Shown here one piece after another: positions 1 to 5,983 of a stretch of DNA of 12,602 nt (the first letter of the stretch is position 1; every line of letters begins with the position of its first letter). Origin of the DNA: Burkholderiaceae bacterium. GTDB taxonomy: Bacteria; Pseudomonadota; Gammaproteobacteria; Burkholderiales; Burkholderiaceae_C. The DNA is taken from positions 1-12,602 of the forward strand of contig JAISNB010000152.1 in assembly GCA_031276435.1 (NCBI GenBank). Direction: 5' to 3'. The notes beneath the pieces were generated by a model that was not told the origin of the DNA, searched no databases, and was given only the letters and a program-made list of their open reading frames with translations. Position numbers and translations under genes: made by a program.

Positions 1-40
1 AATGGACAGGGCGAATAACGGGATAGGTACGCCACGCCCA

Positions 41-97
41 GATTCTTCCCCTCTCCCCCATTTATGGGGGAGAGGGCAGGGTGAGGGGGTATTCCAA
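41..97. repeat. Intergenic GC-rich hairpin repeat downstream of the lectin gene
   Basis: A C-rich arm and a G-rich arm around an ATTTAT-like centre form a strong hairpin, followed by a GGGTGAGGGGG tail. The same type of module (CCCTCTCCCC / GGGGAGAGGG plus GGTGAGGGG) recurs near 2148-2190, 5484-5524 and 5914-5962, so it belongs to the genome's intergenic repeat family. It lies just past the stop of the minus-strand lectin gene and could end its transcript, but there is no clear T-tract on that strand. No gene is seen in positions 1-111. Confidence 0.7.
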
Positions 98-111
98 CCT
101 TCTGCAAACAT

Positions 112-1053
112 TCAATTCCTGAAACGGCGGCGCAGCGCGGGCAGGGTCAACAACGCCAGCAGCACCGCCAGAGTGCCCAACGTACTTTGCCCAAGCATAG
201 GAACGGCGCTGACAAGGGTTCTTGCGTCTTTGATGCGAATCTCGTGATAGTTCACATGGAAGCCTGTGCTGGCGCTAAAACCCATCTTGAAGGTATCGGG
301 TACCGGGCCATTGCTGGACAAGTCCAGCGAATCAAATACCGTTGCAAAATTGCCCGTGTTGGGATCGATGATTTCTACTGTGACCTTTGGATAAGGCGCG
401 GCAGATGTCACGGGTGAAATGGTGATGCGCACGGTACGTGCACCTGACCGACCGGATGTCGAAATGGTTCCCAGCCCCACGTCTGGCAAGTGCACCGTCG
501 TGCCCAACTGGCCAAAGTTACGGCTTTCTGCACCGAGCACTGCCACGCTATGCGCTTGCGGACAAGGAGCGATGCACACATTGGACGGGCTATCGAAATT
601 GCCATATTCATCCAGCCCAATACCCACATAGGCGCCGACCATTCCTTTATATCCCAGACCGCCGCCTTGATCGCCCAAAGCAGGGCTGGCGGTACTGCCA
701 TCGATCAGAAAAAACGCGATGCCATCGGCCCCGGCGCCGCCATACGTGGCGTATTCAAAGGTAACTTGCAGACCTTCCGCAGGCAAAAAATCCGTGTCGT
801 AAAGGGCCATCCCTTTCTGGCTCTTCACAGTCTCAGTCAGCCGTAACCAACCGTCGCCGCCTGGGTTGCTGGCGGTTAACTCAAGTGGTCGACTGATTAT
901 AGTTTGCGTAACGGGATCCACCTGCGAGCCATAAAAGTCCCAGCCAGGTGCAGTGGTGTAGCGGAAAGAATCTACGTCTGTTTCTGTGATGGAAATGGCA
1001 GCGTGTGCGGGGGCTGTGCCCCAGGCCGCGCAGGCCATGGCTGCTGTGAGCAA
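112..1053 (-). CDS. Secreted L-type lectin-domain protein with IPTL-CTERM-like sorting signal (5' end out of frame with the best start)
   Basis: The coordinates give the longest reading from an in-frame TTG (313 codons). After the signal peptide, which ends APAHA, the body has L-type (legume-like) lectin features: GADGIAFFLIDG at about residues 110-120, GAYVGIGLDEYGNF at about 140-153 with Asp/Asn typical of the metal site, and MGFSASTGFHVNYHEI near the end. The tail starts VPMLGQSTLG, continues as a hydrophobic stretch and ends LRRRFRN, the tripartite layout of IPTL-CTERM signals. That family is known to pair with an exosortase-like enzyme (XrtH), which is not in this window. The frame stays open upstream and encodes KSFRRLARVLLTAAMACAAW, a normal signal-peptide n- and h-region, but with no ATG or GTG. 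The ATG at 1038 would cut the signal peptide short. The plausible start is the ATG at 1216, one frame out. The product is probably exported and then cell-surface attached or released. I am sure of the domain class but not of the start or of expression. Confidence 0.75.
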   Translation of the reverse strand: MLTAAMACAAWGTAPAHAAISITETDVDSFRYTTAPGWDFYGSQVDPVTQTIISRPLELTASNPGGDGWLRLTETVKSQKGMALYDTDFLPAEGLQVTFEYATYGGAGADGIAFFLIDGSTASPALGDQGGGLGYKGMVGAYVGIGLDEYGNFDSPSNVCIAPCPQAHSVAVLGAESRNFGQLGTTVHLPDVGLGTISTSGRSGARTVRITISPVTSAAPYPKVTVEIIDPNTGNFATVFDSLDLSSNGPVPDTFKMGFSASTGFHVNYHEIRIKDARTLVSAVPMLGQSTLGTLAVLLALLTLPALRRRFRN

Positions 1054-1117
1054 TACGCGGGCCAGTCTGCGGAAAGATTTTGTATATTGGCTATCAGCGG
1101 ACTTTTTGAAATTATTA

Positions 1118-1216
1118 TTACAAAATTTTAGATTGCCGATTGCCGATTGTACCAGCGGTTGAAGAACAAAGTCCAGAGGCTCCGGAATTTATTCCTGATG
1201 TGTTGCTATTTTTCAT
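1118..1216 (-). CDS. Short ORF with good RBS, probable 5' part of the lectin gene separated by a frameshift
   Basis: This 32-codon ORF begins MKNSNTSGINSG, ends RQSKIL and stops at 1118. It has the best initiation signal in this stretch: AGGAG, 9 nt before an ATG. The ORF is Ser/Asn/Gly-rich and matches no family I recognise. Its ATG is 163 nt upstream of the in-frame TTG of the lectin, which is one base out of frame. Removing one 7-bp unit of the tandem repeat at 1131-1149 makes the distance 156 nt and joins the frames into a 365-residue precursor. I infer that this is the true 5' end of the lectin gene, in a shifted or phase-off state. It could instead be a small leader peptide, or not be translated. 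Confidence 0.4.
   Translation of the reverse strand: MKNSNTSGINSGASGLCSSTAGTIGNRQSKIL
1131..1149. repeat. Heptanucleotide tandem repeat GATTGCC, 2.7 copies
   Basis: Two complete GATTGCC units are followed by GATTG. The repeat sits inside the start region of the minus-strand lectin gene. Seven is not a multiple of three, so each gain or loss of a unit changes the frame. With the present number of units the ATG at 1216 runs into a stop at 1118. One unit fewer, or two more, opens the frame into the lectin. Confidence 0.85.
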
Positions 1217-1225
1217 AGGAACTGA

Positions 1226-1230
1226 CTCCT
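1226..1230 (-). promoter_or_regulatory. Ribosome binding site AGGAG for the ATG at 1216
   Basis: On the minus strand AGGAG is followed by 9 nt and ATG, close to ideal spacing. No comparable site precedes the TTG at 1053 or the ATG at 1038 in the lectin frame, which is the main reason to place translation initiation at 1216. Confidence 0.6.
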
Positions 1231-1250
1231 GTCTAAGCGCTATCAAAATA

Positions 1251-1385
1251 AAGAACCTGCTTGCCACCTTTGGGCGTTGCACAAGTGCCTTGCCCGGATG
1301 AGGAGCAAGGCTCTGGCTGTGCAACACCGCCAGAGCCACCCGGAGAGGGCACTTGTCCTTCGCCGGGTTTGGAACGCAGGTTCTT
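1251..1385 (-). other. 135-nt nested imperfect palindrome, candidate structured leader RNA or MITE-like element
   Basis: Three perfect arm pairs are nested about one centre: AAGAACCTGC (1251-1260) with GCAGGTTCTT (1376-1385), ACAAGTGCC (1281-1289) with GGCACTTGT (1348-1356), and GGCTCTGGC (1309-1317) with GCCAGAGCC (1329-1337). Shorter pairs lie between them (GGCG 1273-1276 with CGCC 1361-1364; CCGG 1294-1297 with CCGG 1340-1343). The apical loop is 11 nt. Alternative pairings exist, for example GCCTTG 1287-1292 with CAAGGC 1306-1311 and GTTGCACA 1276-1283 with TGTGCAAC 1318-1325. On the minus strand the last arm runs into a U-rich stretch and ends about 34 nt before the ATG at 1216, so it would lie in the lectin's 5' leader. 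I do not recognise a known riboswitch. The strand is assigned only by that context. Confidence 0.6.
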
Positions 1386-1620
1386 CGGTGGATGCGTCTT
1401 CAGTCCCTTGCCCGCGCTTCCTCATGCGCGCCCTGCTTTGTGGCGCTGCGTTGAGCGGCGCGGCAACGAGAGCATGATTGGCGTCGGTTCGGGGCCAAGA
1501 CACGCATGCCATGCTAGCAGCGTTTTCGCGTTTTGCAACAGGCGGAGAGGCGCGAAAGCGAAAAAACGCGGAAAGTGTGAAATAGTTCCACTTTTTGACG
1601 GGTGTGTGTTGTTTTTTGCC
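1386..1620. other. Gene-free stretch between the palindrome and the repeat island
   Basis: Reading frames here are open only because of base composition, and none resembles a protein family. A local inverted pair TTTCGCG / CGCGAAA lies at about 1525-1560 next to an A-rich run, followed by a moderately AT-rich patch at 1575-1620. A promoter reading leftward into the lectin leader could lie here, but I see no convincing -35/-10 pair. Confidence 0.5.
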
Positions 1621-1855
1621 AACCCTCTCTCGCCCCATCCTCACCCCCAACCCCTCTCCACAAGTGGAGAGGGGAGCATATTGCACCCTCCCCCCTTGGG
1701 GGGAGGGTTGGGGAGAGGGAACAAAGGGAGAGAGATGGAGAGAGGCCCGGGGGCACTCTCTCCCTTAAGGGAGAGAGGAAGACAGCGGCAGCGCGTTCAT
1801 TACCCTCGCCCCCATCCTTCTCCACAAGTGGAGAGGGGGTACTTTTACTTTGTCT
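1621..1855. repeat. Mosaic of palindromic intergenic repeats, island 1 left part
   Basis: Successive hairpins: 1651-1674 (arms around CCACAAGTGG), 1686-1707 (C-run arm, TT, G-run arm), 1756-1777 (perfect 9-bp arms around TTAA) and 1816-1837 (again around CCACAAGTGG). The block 1651-1707 recurs at 2255-2309, including the linker GCATATTGCACCCTCC. The block preceding 1756 shares GGGGCACTCTCTCCC with the copy at 5727-5756. No coding capacity is credible. Confidence 0.8.
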
Positions 1856-1878
1856 GTGAAGGAGAGAAGAGGAGCATG

Positions 1879-2016
1879 CGTCATTGCGAGTGCCGCTCAA
1901 TGTGCGCGCCCCTTCCTCTCTCGTCACTGCGAGTAACCGCAGGGCACATGGCAATCCAAAGTGCCTTGCATAGGCTTCATGGATTGCCGCATCGCAACGC
2001 TGCTCGCAATGACGAG
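1879..2016. repeat. CGTCATTGCGAG...GGCAATCCA type repeats, one partial and one inverted pair
   Basis: A partial copy starts at 1879 (CGTCATTGCGAG). A complete copy runs 1922-1958, from CGTCACTGCGAG to GGCAATCCA. An inverted copy runs 1978-2016, from CATGGATTGCC to CTCGCAATGACGAG. The face-to-face pair can form a long hairpin with a 19-nt spacer. This repeat type is common in intergenic DNA of many bacteria. Further copies in this window are at 2393-2435, 5418-5453, 5576-5614, 5984-6023 and 6069-6103. Confidence 0.8.
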
Positions 2017-2063
2017 GACAAAGGGAGCGCCTCTCTTCATTGCCCTCGCTCTTTTGGGGAATG

Positions 2064-2190
2064 CCCCTCTCCCTAACCCTCCCCCCGCGGGGGGAGGGAA
2101 CCGGATTTTCCCCTCGCTCCCTTGGGCAAGCGCAGCGCTTTTTACCCTCGCCCCTTGGGGAGAGGGTGGCGCAAAGCGCCGGGTGAGGGG
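2064..2190. repeat. Long composite repeat, island 1 copy
   Basis: The order of modules is CCCCTCTCCCTAACCCTCC, a C-run/G-run hairpin, GGGAACC.GATTTTCCCC, a variable middle, TTTTACCCTCGCCCC, a second hairpin, and GCGCCGGGTGAGGGG. The same order recurs at 5807-5962 with a longer, different middle, so this is a compound element present at least twice rather than chance low-complexity DNA. Confidence 0.8.
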
Positions 2191-2240
2191 TTTTGCCATG
2201 CAAAGCGCGGTGCTTGGGTCAGCGTTGTACTCACCCTCTC

Positions 2241-2312
2241 TCGCCCCTGCCCACGCTCCTCTCCACAAGTGGAGAGGAGCGCATATTGCACCCTCCCCTT
2301 TGGGGAGGGATG
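2241..2312. repeat. Palindromic repeat pair, second copy of the 1651-1707 block
   Basis: A 12-bp-arm hairpin lies at 2255-2280 (arms ending CTCCAC / GTGGAG, AA loop). It is followed by the linker GCATATTGCA and a second hairpin at 2291-2309. The match to 1651-1707 includes both hairpins and the linker. Confidence 0.8.
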
Positions 2313-2392
2313 AGGCGAAGGGGCACTTTTGTCCCCAAACGGGGAGAGAAAGGCGCAGACAGCGAAGTGGATGGACAAGATAGCCACCAGCC

Positions 2393-2435
2393 GATGGACT
2401 GCCACGTCGCGCTTCGCGTTCCTCGCAATGACAAG
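2393..2435. repeat. CATTGCGAG-type repeat, inverted orientation
   Basis: The copy runs from GATGGACTGCC to CCTCGCAATGACAAG and diverges slightly from the others. It closes island 1 and ends 83 bp upstream of the SDR start. The internal GTCGCGCTTCGCG is itself a small inverted repeat, as in other copies. Confidence 0.7.
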
Positions 2436-2518
2436 ACCCGGATTCCCGCTTCCATTTGAACATCACGCGCTGCCGCCCGCATGCCCTGGCCGCCAATGCC
2501 GTGCACAATGCGGCGCTG

Positions 2519-3316
2519 ATGACGCCCGAAACCTTGCAACCCCACAACCCCGCGCCCGGCGCCGTACTGGTCACGGGCGCGGCGCGCCGTCTGGGCCGCT
2601 GCATCGCGCTGGCGCTGGCGCAAGCCGGTTGGCGCGTTGCTGTGCACGCGCGCCAGGCCGACGCGGATGCGCAAAGCGCCGCCGCCGCTTGCGCCCGCAA
2701 TGGCGTGCCAGCCCCGGTTTTGGAAGCCGACCTGGCCGACGAGACCGCCGTCCGCGCCCTGTTGCCGCGTGTGGTGGCTGCCATGGGTGGCGCCGTGGAT
2801 GCCGTCGTCAACAGCGCGGCCATGTTTGAATTTGACTGCGCCACCAACTTCAGCCCCGCGCTGCTGGCGCGGCACCTGCAAACCAACACCGCCGCGCCCC
2901 TGCTGCTGGCGCAGGCACTGGCTGCGCACCTGGCCGAACGCGGCGCGCCGCCCGCCAGCGGCTGCGTCGTCCATTTGCTCGATCAGCAACTGTTCAACCC
3001 CAACCCGGATTTCCTGAGCTACACCCTCTCCAAAGCCGCGCTGCACGCCGCCGTGCCCATGCAGGCGCTGGCCCTGGCGCCCACCGTGCGCGTGGTGGGC
3101 GTGGCGCCGGGGCTGACCTTGCCCGGTCACCAGATGAGCGCGGCACGCTTTGCCGAACTGCACACGCAAAGCCCGCTGGGTCGCGCCTCGTCGCCGCAAG
3201 ATGTGGCTGCCGCCGTGCGCTTTGCGCTGGAGAACCGCTCCATCACCGGCAGCACCCTGCTGGTCGATGGCGGCCAGCGCCTGATGCACTTTGCGCGCGA
3301 CTTTTCCATGATGTAG
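2519..3316 (+). CDS. SDR-family pteridine reductase-like oxidoreductase (FolM/PTR1-like)
   Basis: A 265-residue short-chain dehydrogenase/reductase, probably NADPH-dependent and cytosolic, that likely reduces a pterin such as dihydromonapterin or dihydrofolate. The cofactor motif is TGAARRLGR (19-27), and NSAAMFEF (98-105) follows the Rossmann strand in place of the usual NNAG. The usual catalytic Ser region reads LLDQQ, with D155, and Y168 and K172 follow in YTLSK. Asp with Tyr 13 residues later and Lys 4 after that is the catalytic arrangement of Leishmania pteridine reductase PTR1. The C-terminus has GSTLLVDGGQ. I chose ATG 2519 because it gives a normal-length N-terminus directly before the Rossmann strand. 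The longer reading from TTG 2456 adds 21 residues of no family character. The stop is 26 bp before folB, which supports a pterin/folate role. The exact substrate is uncertain. Confidence 0.8.
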   Translation: MTPETLQPHNPAPGAVLVTGAARRLGRCIALALAQAGWRVAVHARQADADAQSAAAACARNGVPAPVLEADLADETAVRALLPRVVAAMGGAVDAVVNSAAMFEFDCATNFSPALLARHLQTNTAAPLLLAQALAAHLAERGAPPASGCVVHLLDQQLFNPNPDFLSYTLSKAALHAAVPMQALALAPTVRVVGVAPGLTLPGHQMSAARFAELHTQSPLGRASSPQDVAAAVRFALENRSITGSTLLVDGGQRLMHFARDFSMM

Positions 3317-3342
3317 CCCCCAACCACAGCGCCGCCGCTCCA

Positions 3343-3729
3343 ATGCCCAACACCCTCAATCCCACGGCCACCGGCCCGCAAACCCTCAGCCTCACCGGCC
3401 TGCGCTTCAAAGCCGCGCTGGGCATTCTGGCGCACGAGCGCGCGCGCCCGCAGCCCATCCAGGTCGACGCCGAACTCAACCAGGGCCTGCAACCACTGTA
3501 CCCGCAGGACGACGGCATCAACCACGTGCTCGACTACCGCAAAGTGCGCCAGATCATCATCGACGAATGCACTGCCGAACACGTCAACCTGCTGGAAACG
3601 CTCATCGGCAAATTGTGCGCGCGCCTGATGCAACTGCCCGGCGTGCAGGGCGTGCGCGTCAAAATCACCAAACTGGAAATCTTTGATGACTGCGAAGTCG
3701 CCATTCGCATGCAGGCCGGGCACTGGTAA
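3343..3729 (+). CDS. folB: Dihydroneopterin aldolase
   Basis: A 128-residue FolB family protein, the usual length. It cleaves 7,8-dihydroneopterin to 6-hydroxymethyl-7,8-dihydropterin and glycolaldehyde in folate synthesis, and acts in the cytosol as an oligomer. Visible features are SLTGLRFKAALGILAHERAR, with the substrate-binding Glu at E32, then LDYRKVR, with the conserved Tyr at Y65, then VKITKLEIF, with the catalytic Lys at K110. Most homologues have Pro after that Lys; here it is Leu. The gene follows the pteridine-reductase-like SDR and lies 18 bp before the ttcA ATG. No strong Shine-Dalgarno is seen, so it is probably translated by coupling within the operon. Confidence 0.9.
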   Translation: MPNTLNPTATGPQTLSLTGLRFKAALGILAHERARPQPIQVDAELNQGLQPLYPQDDGINHVLDYRKVRQIIIDECTAEHVNLLETLIGKLCARLMQLPGVQGVRVKITKLEIFDDCEVAIRMQAGHW

Positions 3730-3747
3730 GCGCTGGCCTTGACACTC

Positions 3748-4641
3748 ATGACACCTGAAAAAATCGCCTTCGAAAACCACAAACTCGAAAAACGCCTGTG
3801 CCGCCAGACGGGCCAGGCCATTGCCGACTTCAACATGATCGAAGCTGGCGATCGCGTCATGGTCTGCCTCTCGGGCGGCAAAGACAGCTATGGCCTGCTT
3901 GACATCCTGCTGCGCCTGCAAGCGCGCGCGCCCGTGCCGTTCGAGCTGGTCGCCGTCAACCTCGACCAGAAACAACCCGGCTTTCCCGCCGATGTGCTGC
4001 CACGCTACCTGCAAAACCTGGGCATCGAACACCACATCGAAACCCAGGACACCTACAGCATCGTCAAAGCCAAAATCCCCGAAGGCAAAACCACTTGCAG
4101 CCTGTGCTCGCGCCTGCGCCGGGGCATCCTGTACACCGTGGCGCGCCGCCTGCGCTGCAACAAAATCGCGCTCGGCCACCACCGCGACGACATCCTGCAA
4201 ACCCTCTTTCTCAACCTGTTCTTTGGTGGCAAACTCAAGGGCATGCCCCCCAAGCTGACCACCGACAATGGCGAATTCATCGTCATCCGGCCACTGGCCT
4301 ACGTGGCCGAAAAAGACCTGCTCCGCTGGGCCGCGCACCGGCAATTTCCCATCATCCCCTGCAACCTGTGCGGCAGCCAGGAAAACCTCCAGCGCCAAGT
4401 GGTTGGCGACATGCTGCGCGACTGGGACAAAAAACACCCTGGCCGACTGGAAAGCCTGTTCACCGCGCTGCAAAACGTTGCCCCCTCGCACCTCATGGAC
4501 CAGAACCTGTACGACTTCAAACACCTGCAAACCACCGGCATCCCCAACCCGGATGGCGACACGGCATTCGACCCCATCGCTGCCGCCAGCACACCCGCCG
4601 CCACCGCCAGCGGCGAACACGTGGTGCAACTCAGGCTGTAG
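3748..4641 (+). CDS. ttcA: tRNA 2-thiocytidine(32) synthetase TtcA
   Basis: A 297-residue PP-loop ATPase that thiolates cytidine 32 of certain tRNAs using an iron-sulphur cluster. The PP-loop is SGGKDS at 42-47. The CxxC pair is C117/C120 in TTCSLC, and the third cluster cysteine lies in IPCNLCGSQ (C205, C208). GHHRDDILQT (143-152) and DMLRDWDK are also family signatures. Length and motif order match the E. coli enzyme, with a short, low-complexity Ala/Thr-rich tail. I chose ATG 3748 over an in-frame TTG at 3739, which would add only three residues and has no support. It sits in the same run as SDR and folB, with no functional link to folate that I can see. Confidence 0.95.
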   Translation: MTPEKIAFENHKLEKRLCRQTGQAIADFNMIEAGDRVMVCLSGGKDSYGLLDILLRLQARAPVPFELVAVNLDQKQPGFPADVLPRYLQNLGIEHHIETQDTYSIVKAKIPEGKTTCSLCSRLRRGILYTVARRLRCNKIALGHHRDDILQTLFLNLFFGGKLKGMPPKLTTDNGEFIVIRPLAYVAEKDLLRWAAHRQFPIIPCNLCGSQENLQRQVVGDMLRDWDKKHPGRLESLFTALQNVAPSHLMDQNLYDFKHLQTTGIPNPDGDTAFDPIAAASTPAATASGEHVVQLRL

Positions 4642-4679
4642 CAGCCAACTCAAAAAGCCTCTTCACAGGAGAAACCGCC

Positions 4680-5390
4680 ATGCAACACACCACCGCCCGA
4701 CTCGTTGCCGCCACCGCCCTCATCGCTGCGCTCTGGCTGGCGGGCTGCGCTGGCCCGCGCGCCATCACATCCGACGTGCGCGCCTTCCGCGCCCAGACAG
4801 CCAGCGCCACCGAACTTTCCGGTGCCCGCTACCGCTTCGAAAACCTGCCCTCGCAAACCGGCCAGCCCTCAGCCGCGCGCGTCCAGGCCATGGCCCAGGC
4901 CGCGCTCGCCCAGGCTGGCCTGGTGCGCGACGACTCAGCCGCGCGCCTTTCCGTACTGGCCACCGCCAGCATCAACACCTACTGGCCCAACACCTGGGCC
5001 TCACCCTACGGCTGGCGCTTTGGCATGGGCTACGGCCGCTGGGGCCGTGGCAGCATGTTCGGCTTTGGCGGCCCGCTGCTGACCGGCATCGACGACTACC
5101 CGGTCTACCTGAGCGAAGCGGGCCTGCTCATGCGCGACCTGCAATCCGGCCAAATCGTCTACGAAACCCACGCCAGCAACGACAGCACCTGGAACGACCC
5201 CGACCGCGTGCTCAGCGCCCTGTTCACCGCGGCGCTCAAAAACTTCCCCAACCCGCCGCCTGCACCCTTCCGGGTAGAAATCCCGCTGCCCGCCGCCAGC
5301 CAAAACGCGCAAACCGACTCCCCGCCAGCCCATGCGCCGGGCGCGGCCAGCGCCGCTCCTTTGCCGGTTGTCACCACACCCAAAAAATAA
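4680..5390 (+). CDS. DUF4136-like putative lipoprotein
   Basis: A 236-residue exported lipoprotein. The signal peptide has a hydrophobic core and the lipobox L20-A21-G22-C23, so the mature protein starts at C23. Asp is absent at +2 (Ala-Gly follow), which is compatible with outer-membrane sorting. The body has RYRFENLP, an Ala-rich helix, SVLATASI, then an aromatic/Gly-rich stretch (YWPNTW, GWRFGMGYGRWGRGSMFGFG) and LLMRDLQSGQIVYETHASNDSTWND, the layout of DUF4136 proteins. A Pro/Ala-rich tail follows residue 200. The function of DUF4136 proteins is not settled. RBS AGGAG lies 8 nt before the ATG. It starts 38 bp after ttcA and is the last gene before repeat island 2. Confidence 0.8.
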   Translation: MQHTTARLVAATALIAALWLAGCAGPRAITSDVRAFRAQTASATELSGARYRFENLPSQTGQPSAARVQAMAQAALAQAGLVRDDSAARLSVLATASINTYWPNTWASPYGWRFGMGYGRWGRGSMFGFGGPLLTGIDDYPVYLSEAGLLMRDLQSGQIVYETHASNDSTWNDPDRVLSALFTAALKNFPNPPPAPFRVEIPLPAASQNAQTDSPPAHAPGAASAAPLPVVTTPKK

Positions 5391-5417
5391 AACCCGCCCC
5401 TGCGGCGGCTAAGGCTT

Positions 5418-5453
5418 CGTCATTGCGAGGGCCGTCAGGCGCATGGCAATCCA
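5418..5453. repeat. CATTGCGAG-type repeat, direct orientation
   Basis: The copy runs CGTCATTGCGAG ... GCATGGCAATCCA, 28 bp after the lipoprotein stop. It faces the inverted copy at 5576-5614, and together they bracket the hairpin at 5484-5524. Confidence 0.8.
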
Positions 5454-5483
5454 TTGCTTCCGCGCACGACGTATTTATATTCT

Positions 5484-5530
5484 TTACCCTCTCCCCCTTC
5501 AGGGGGAGAGTGACAGGGTGAGGGGATTTT
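5484..5530 (+). repeat. Hairpin repeat followed by T-run, possible terminator for the folB-ttcA operon
   Basis: A C-rich arm CTCTCCCCC and its complement GGGGGAGAG around TTCA are followed by GACAGGGTGAGGGGA and six T. The base belongs to the same family as 41-97. The T-run comes some 16 nt after the arm, so this is not a canonical intrinsic terminator. Pairing of the GGTGAGGGG tail with the first arm could shift the hairpin next to the T-run. Confidence 0.5.
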
Positions 5531-5575
5531 TTCGCGCGACGCAAACGAAAAAGGGCGTCACCCAAATGGAAACCG

Positions 5576-5614
5576 CATGGATTGCCGCGTCGCTGCGCTC
5601 CTCGCAATGACGAG
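5576..5614. repeat. CATTGCGAG-type repeat, inverted orientation
   Basis: The copy runs CATGGATTGCCGCGTCGCTG ... CTCGCAATGACGAG. It is a near match to 1978-2016 in the first island. Confidence 0.8.
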
Positions 5615-5640
5615 AAGGCGGCCGCCCATCGTCGCCGCAC

Positions 5641-5684
5641 TCCAAAAACAAAACCCGCCAGCCACATCCGCAGATGTTGGCGGG
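5641..5684 (-). terminator. Intrinsic-terminator-like hairpin on the minus strand
   Basis: Arms CCCGCCA (5654-5660) and TGGCGGG (5678-5684) enclose a second pair, ACATC (5664-5668) and GATGT (5673-5677), with a 4-nt loop. Read on the minus strand, the hairpin is followed directly by TTTTGTTTTTGG, a good U-tract. No minus-strand gene precedes it in the window, so either it ends an unseen small RNA or antisense transcript, or it is a leftover. Confidence 0.6.
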
Positions 5685-5717
5685 CGGGCAGGTACAAGGG
5701 GGAGCCTCCCTCTCTCG

Positions 5718-5760
5718 CCCCTGCCGGGGCACTCTCTCCCTCTGAGAGGGAGAGAGTAAG
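5718..5760. repeat. Palindromic repeat, copy of the 1741-1777 module
   Basis: GGGGCACTCTCTCCC is followed by a perfectly complementary arm (palindrome 5732-5756). The same lead-in and arms with a different centre are at 1750-1777. Confidence 0.75.
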
Positions 5761-5806
5761 ACAAGTGGCGTGTCCACAAAATGCCCTCGCCAGCTTGGCG
5801 AGAACA

Positions 5807-5962
5807 CCCCTCTCCCTAACCCTCCCCCCACGGGGGGAGGGAACCAGATTTTCCCCACCACTCTCCTTGTGGGGTGGGGGGGGAATTTTCCGGCGCGGCG
5901 TATTTGTGTTTTTTACCCTCGCCCCTTTGGGGAGAGGGTGGCGCGCAGCGCCGGGTGAGGGG
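5807..5962. repeat. Long composite repeat, island 2 copy
   Basis: The same module order as 2064-2190, from CCCCTCTCCCTAACCCTCC to GCGCCGGGTGAGGGG. The middle is different and longer, with an extra hairpin near 5857-5882. The ends are nearly identical to the first copy, and the shared parts differ mainly at loop bases. Confidence 0.8.
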
Positions 5963-5983
5963 TAAGTCGCCCAAATAAAAGGC

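Noticed and set aside
1036..1038. ATG 1038 as the lectin start
   Set aside because: It would leave a signal peptide of about 13 residues without a basic n-region, and it has no ribosome binding site.
1251..1385. Integron attC site as the explanation for the palindrome
   Set aside because: The outer arms lack the GTTRRRY / RYYYAAC core, and no integrase or cassette array is present.
1243..2459. Several long overlapping open frames on both strands in repeat island 1
   Set aside because: They translate palindromic repeats into Pro/Ser/Arg/Gly-rich text, run across repeat borders and lack family motifs or good start sites.
2456..2518. Longer SDR start at TTG 2456
   Set aside because: It adds 21 residues without family character right after a repeat, whereas ATG 2519 gives a normal N-terminus.
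2231..4653. Long minus-strand frames opposite the SDR, folB and ttcA genes
   Set aside because: They are antisense shadows caused by GC-rich codon use. The plus-strand genes have clear catalytic motifs, while the minus readings have none.
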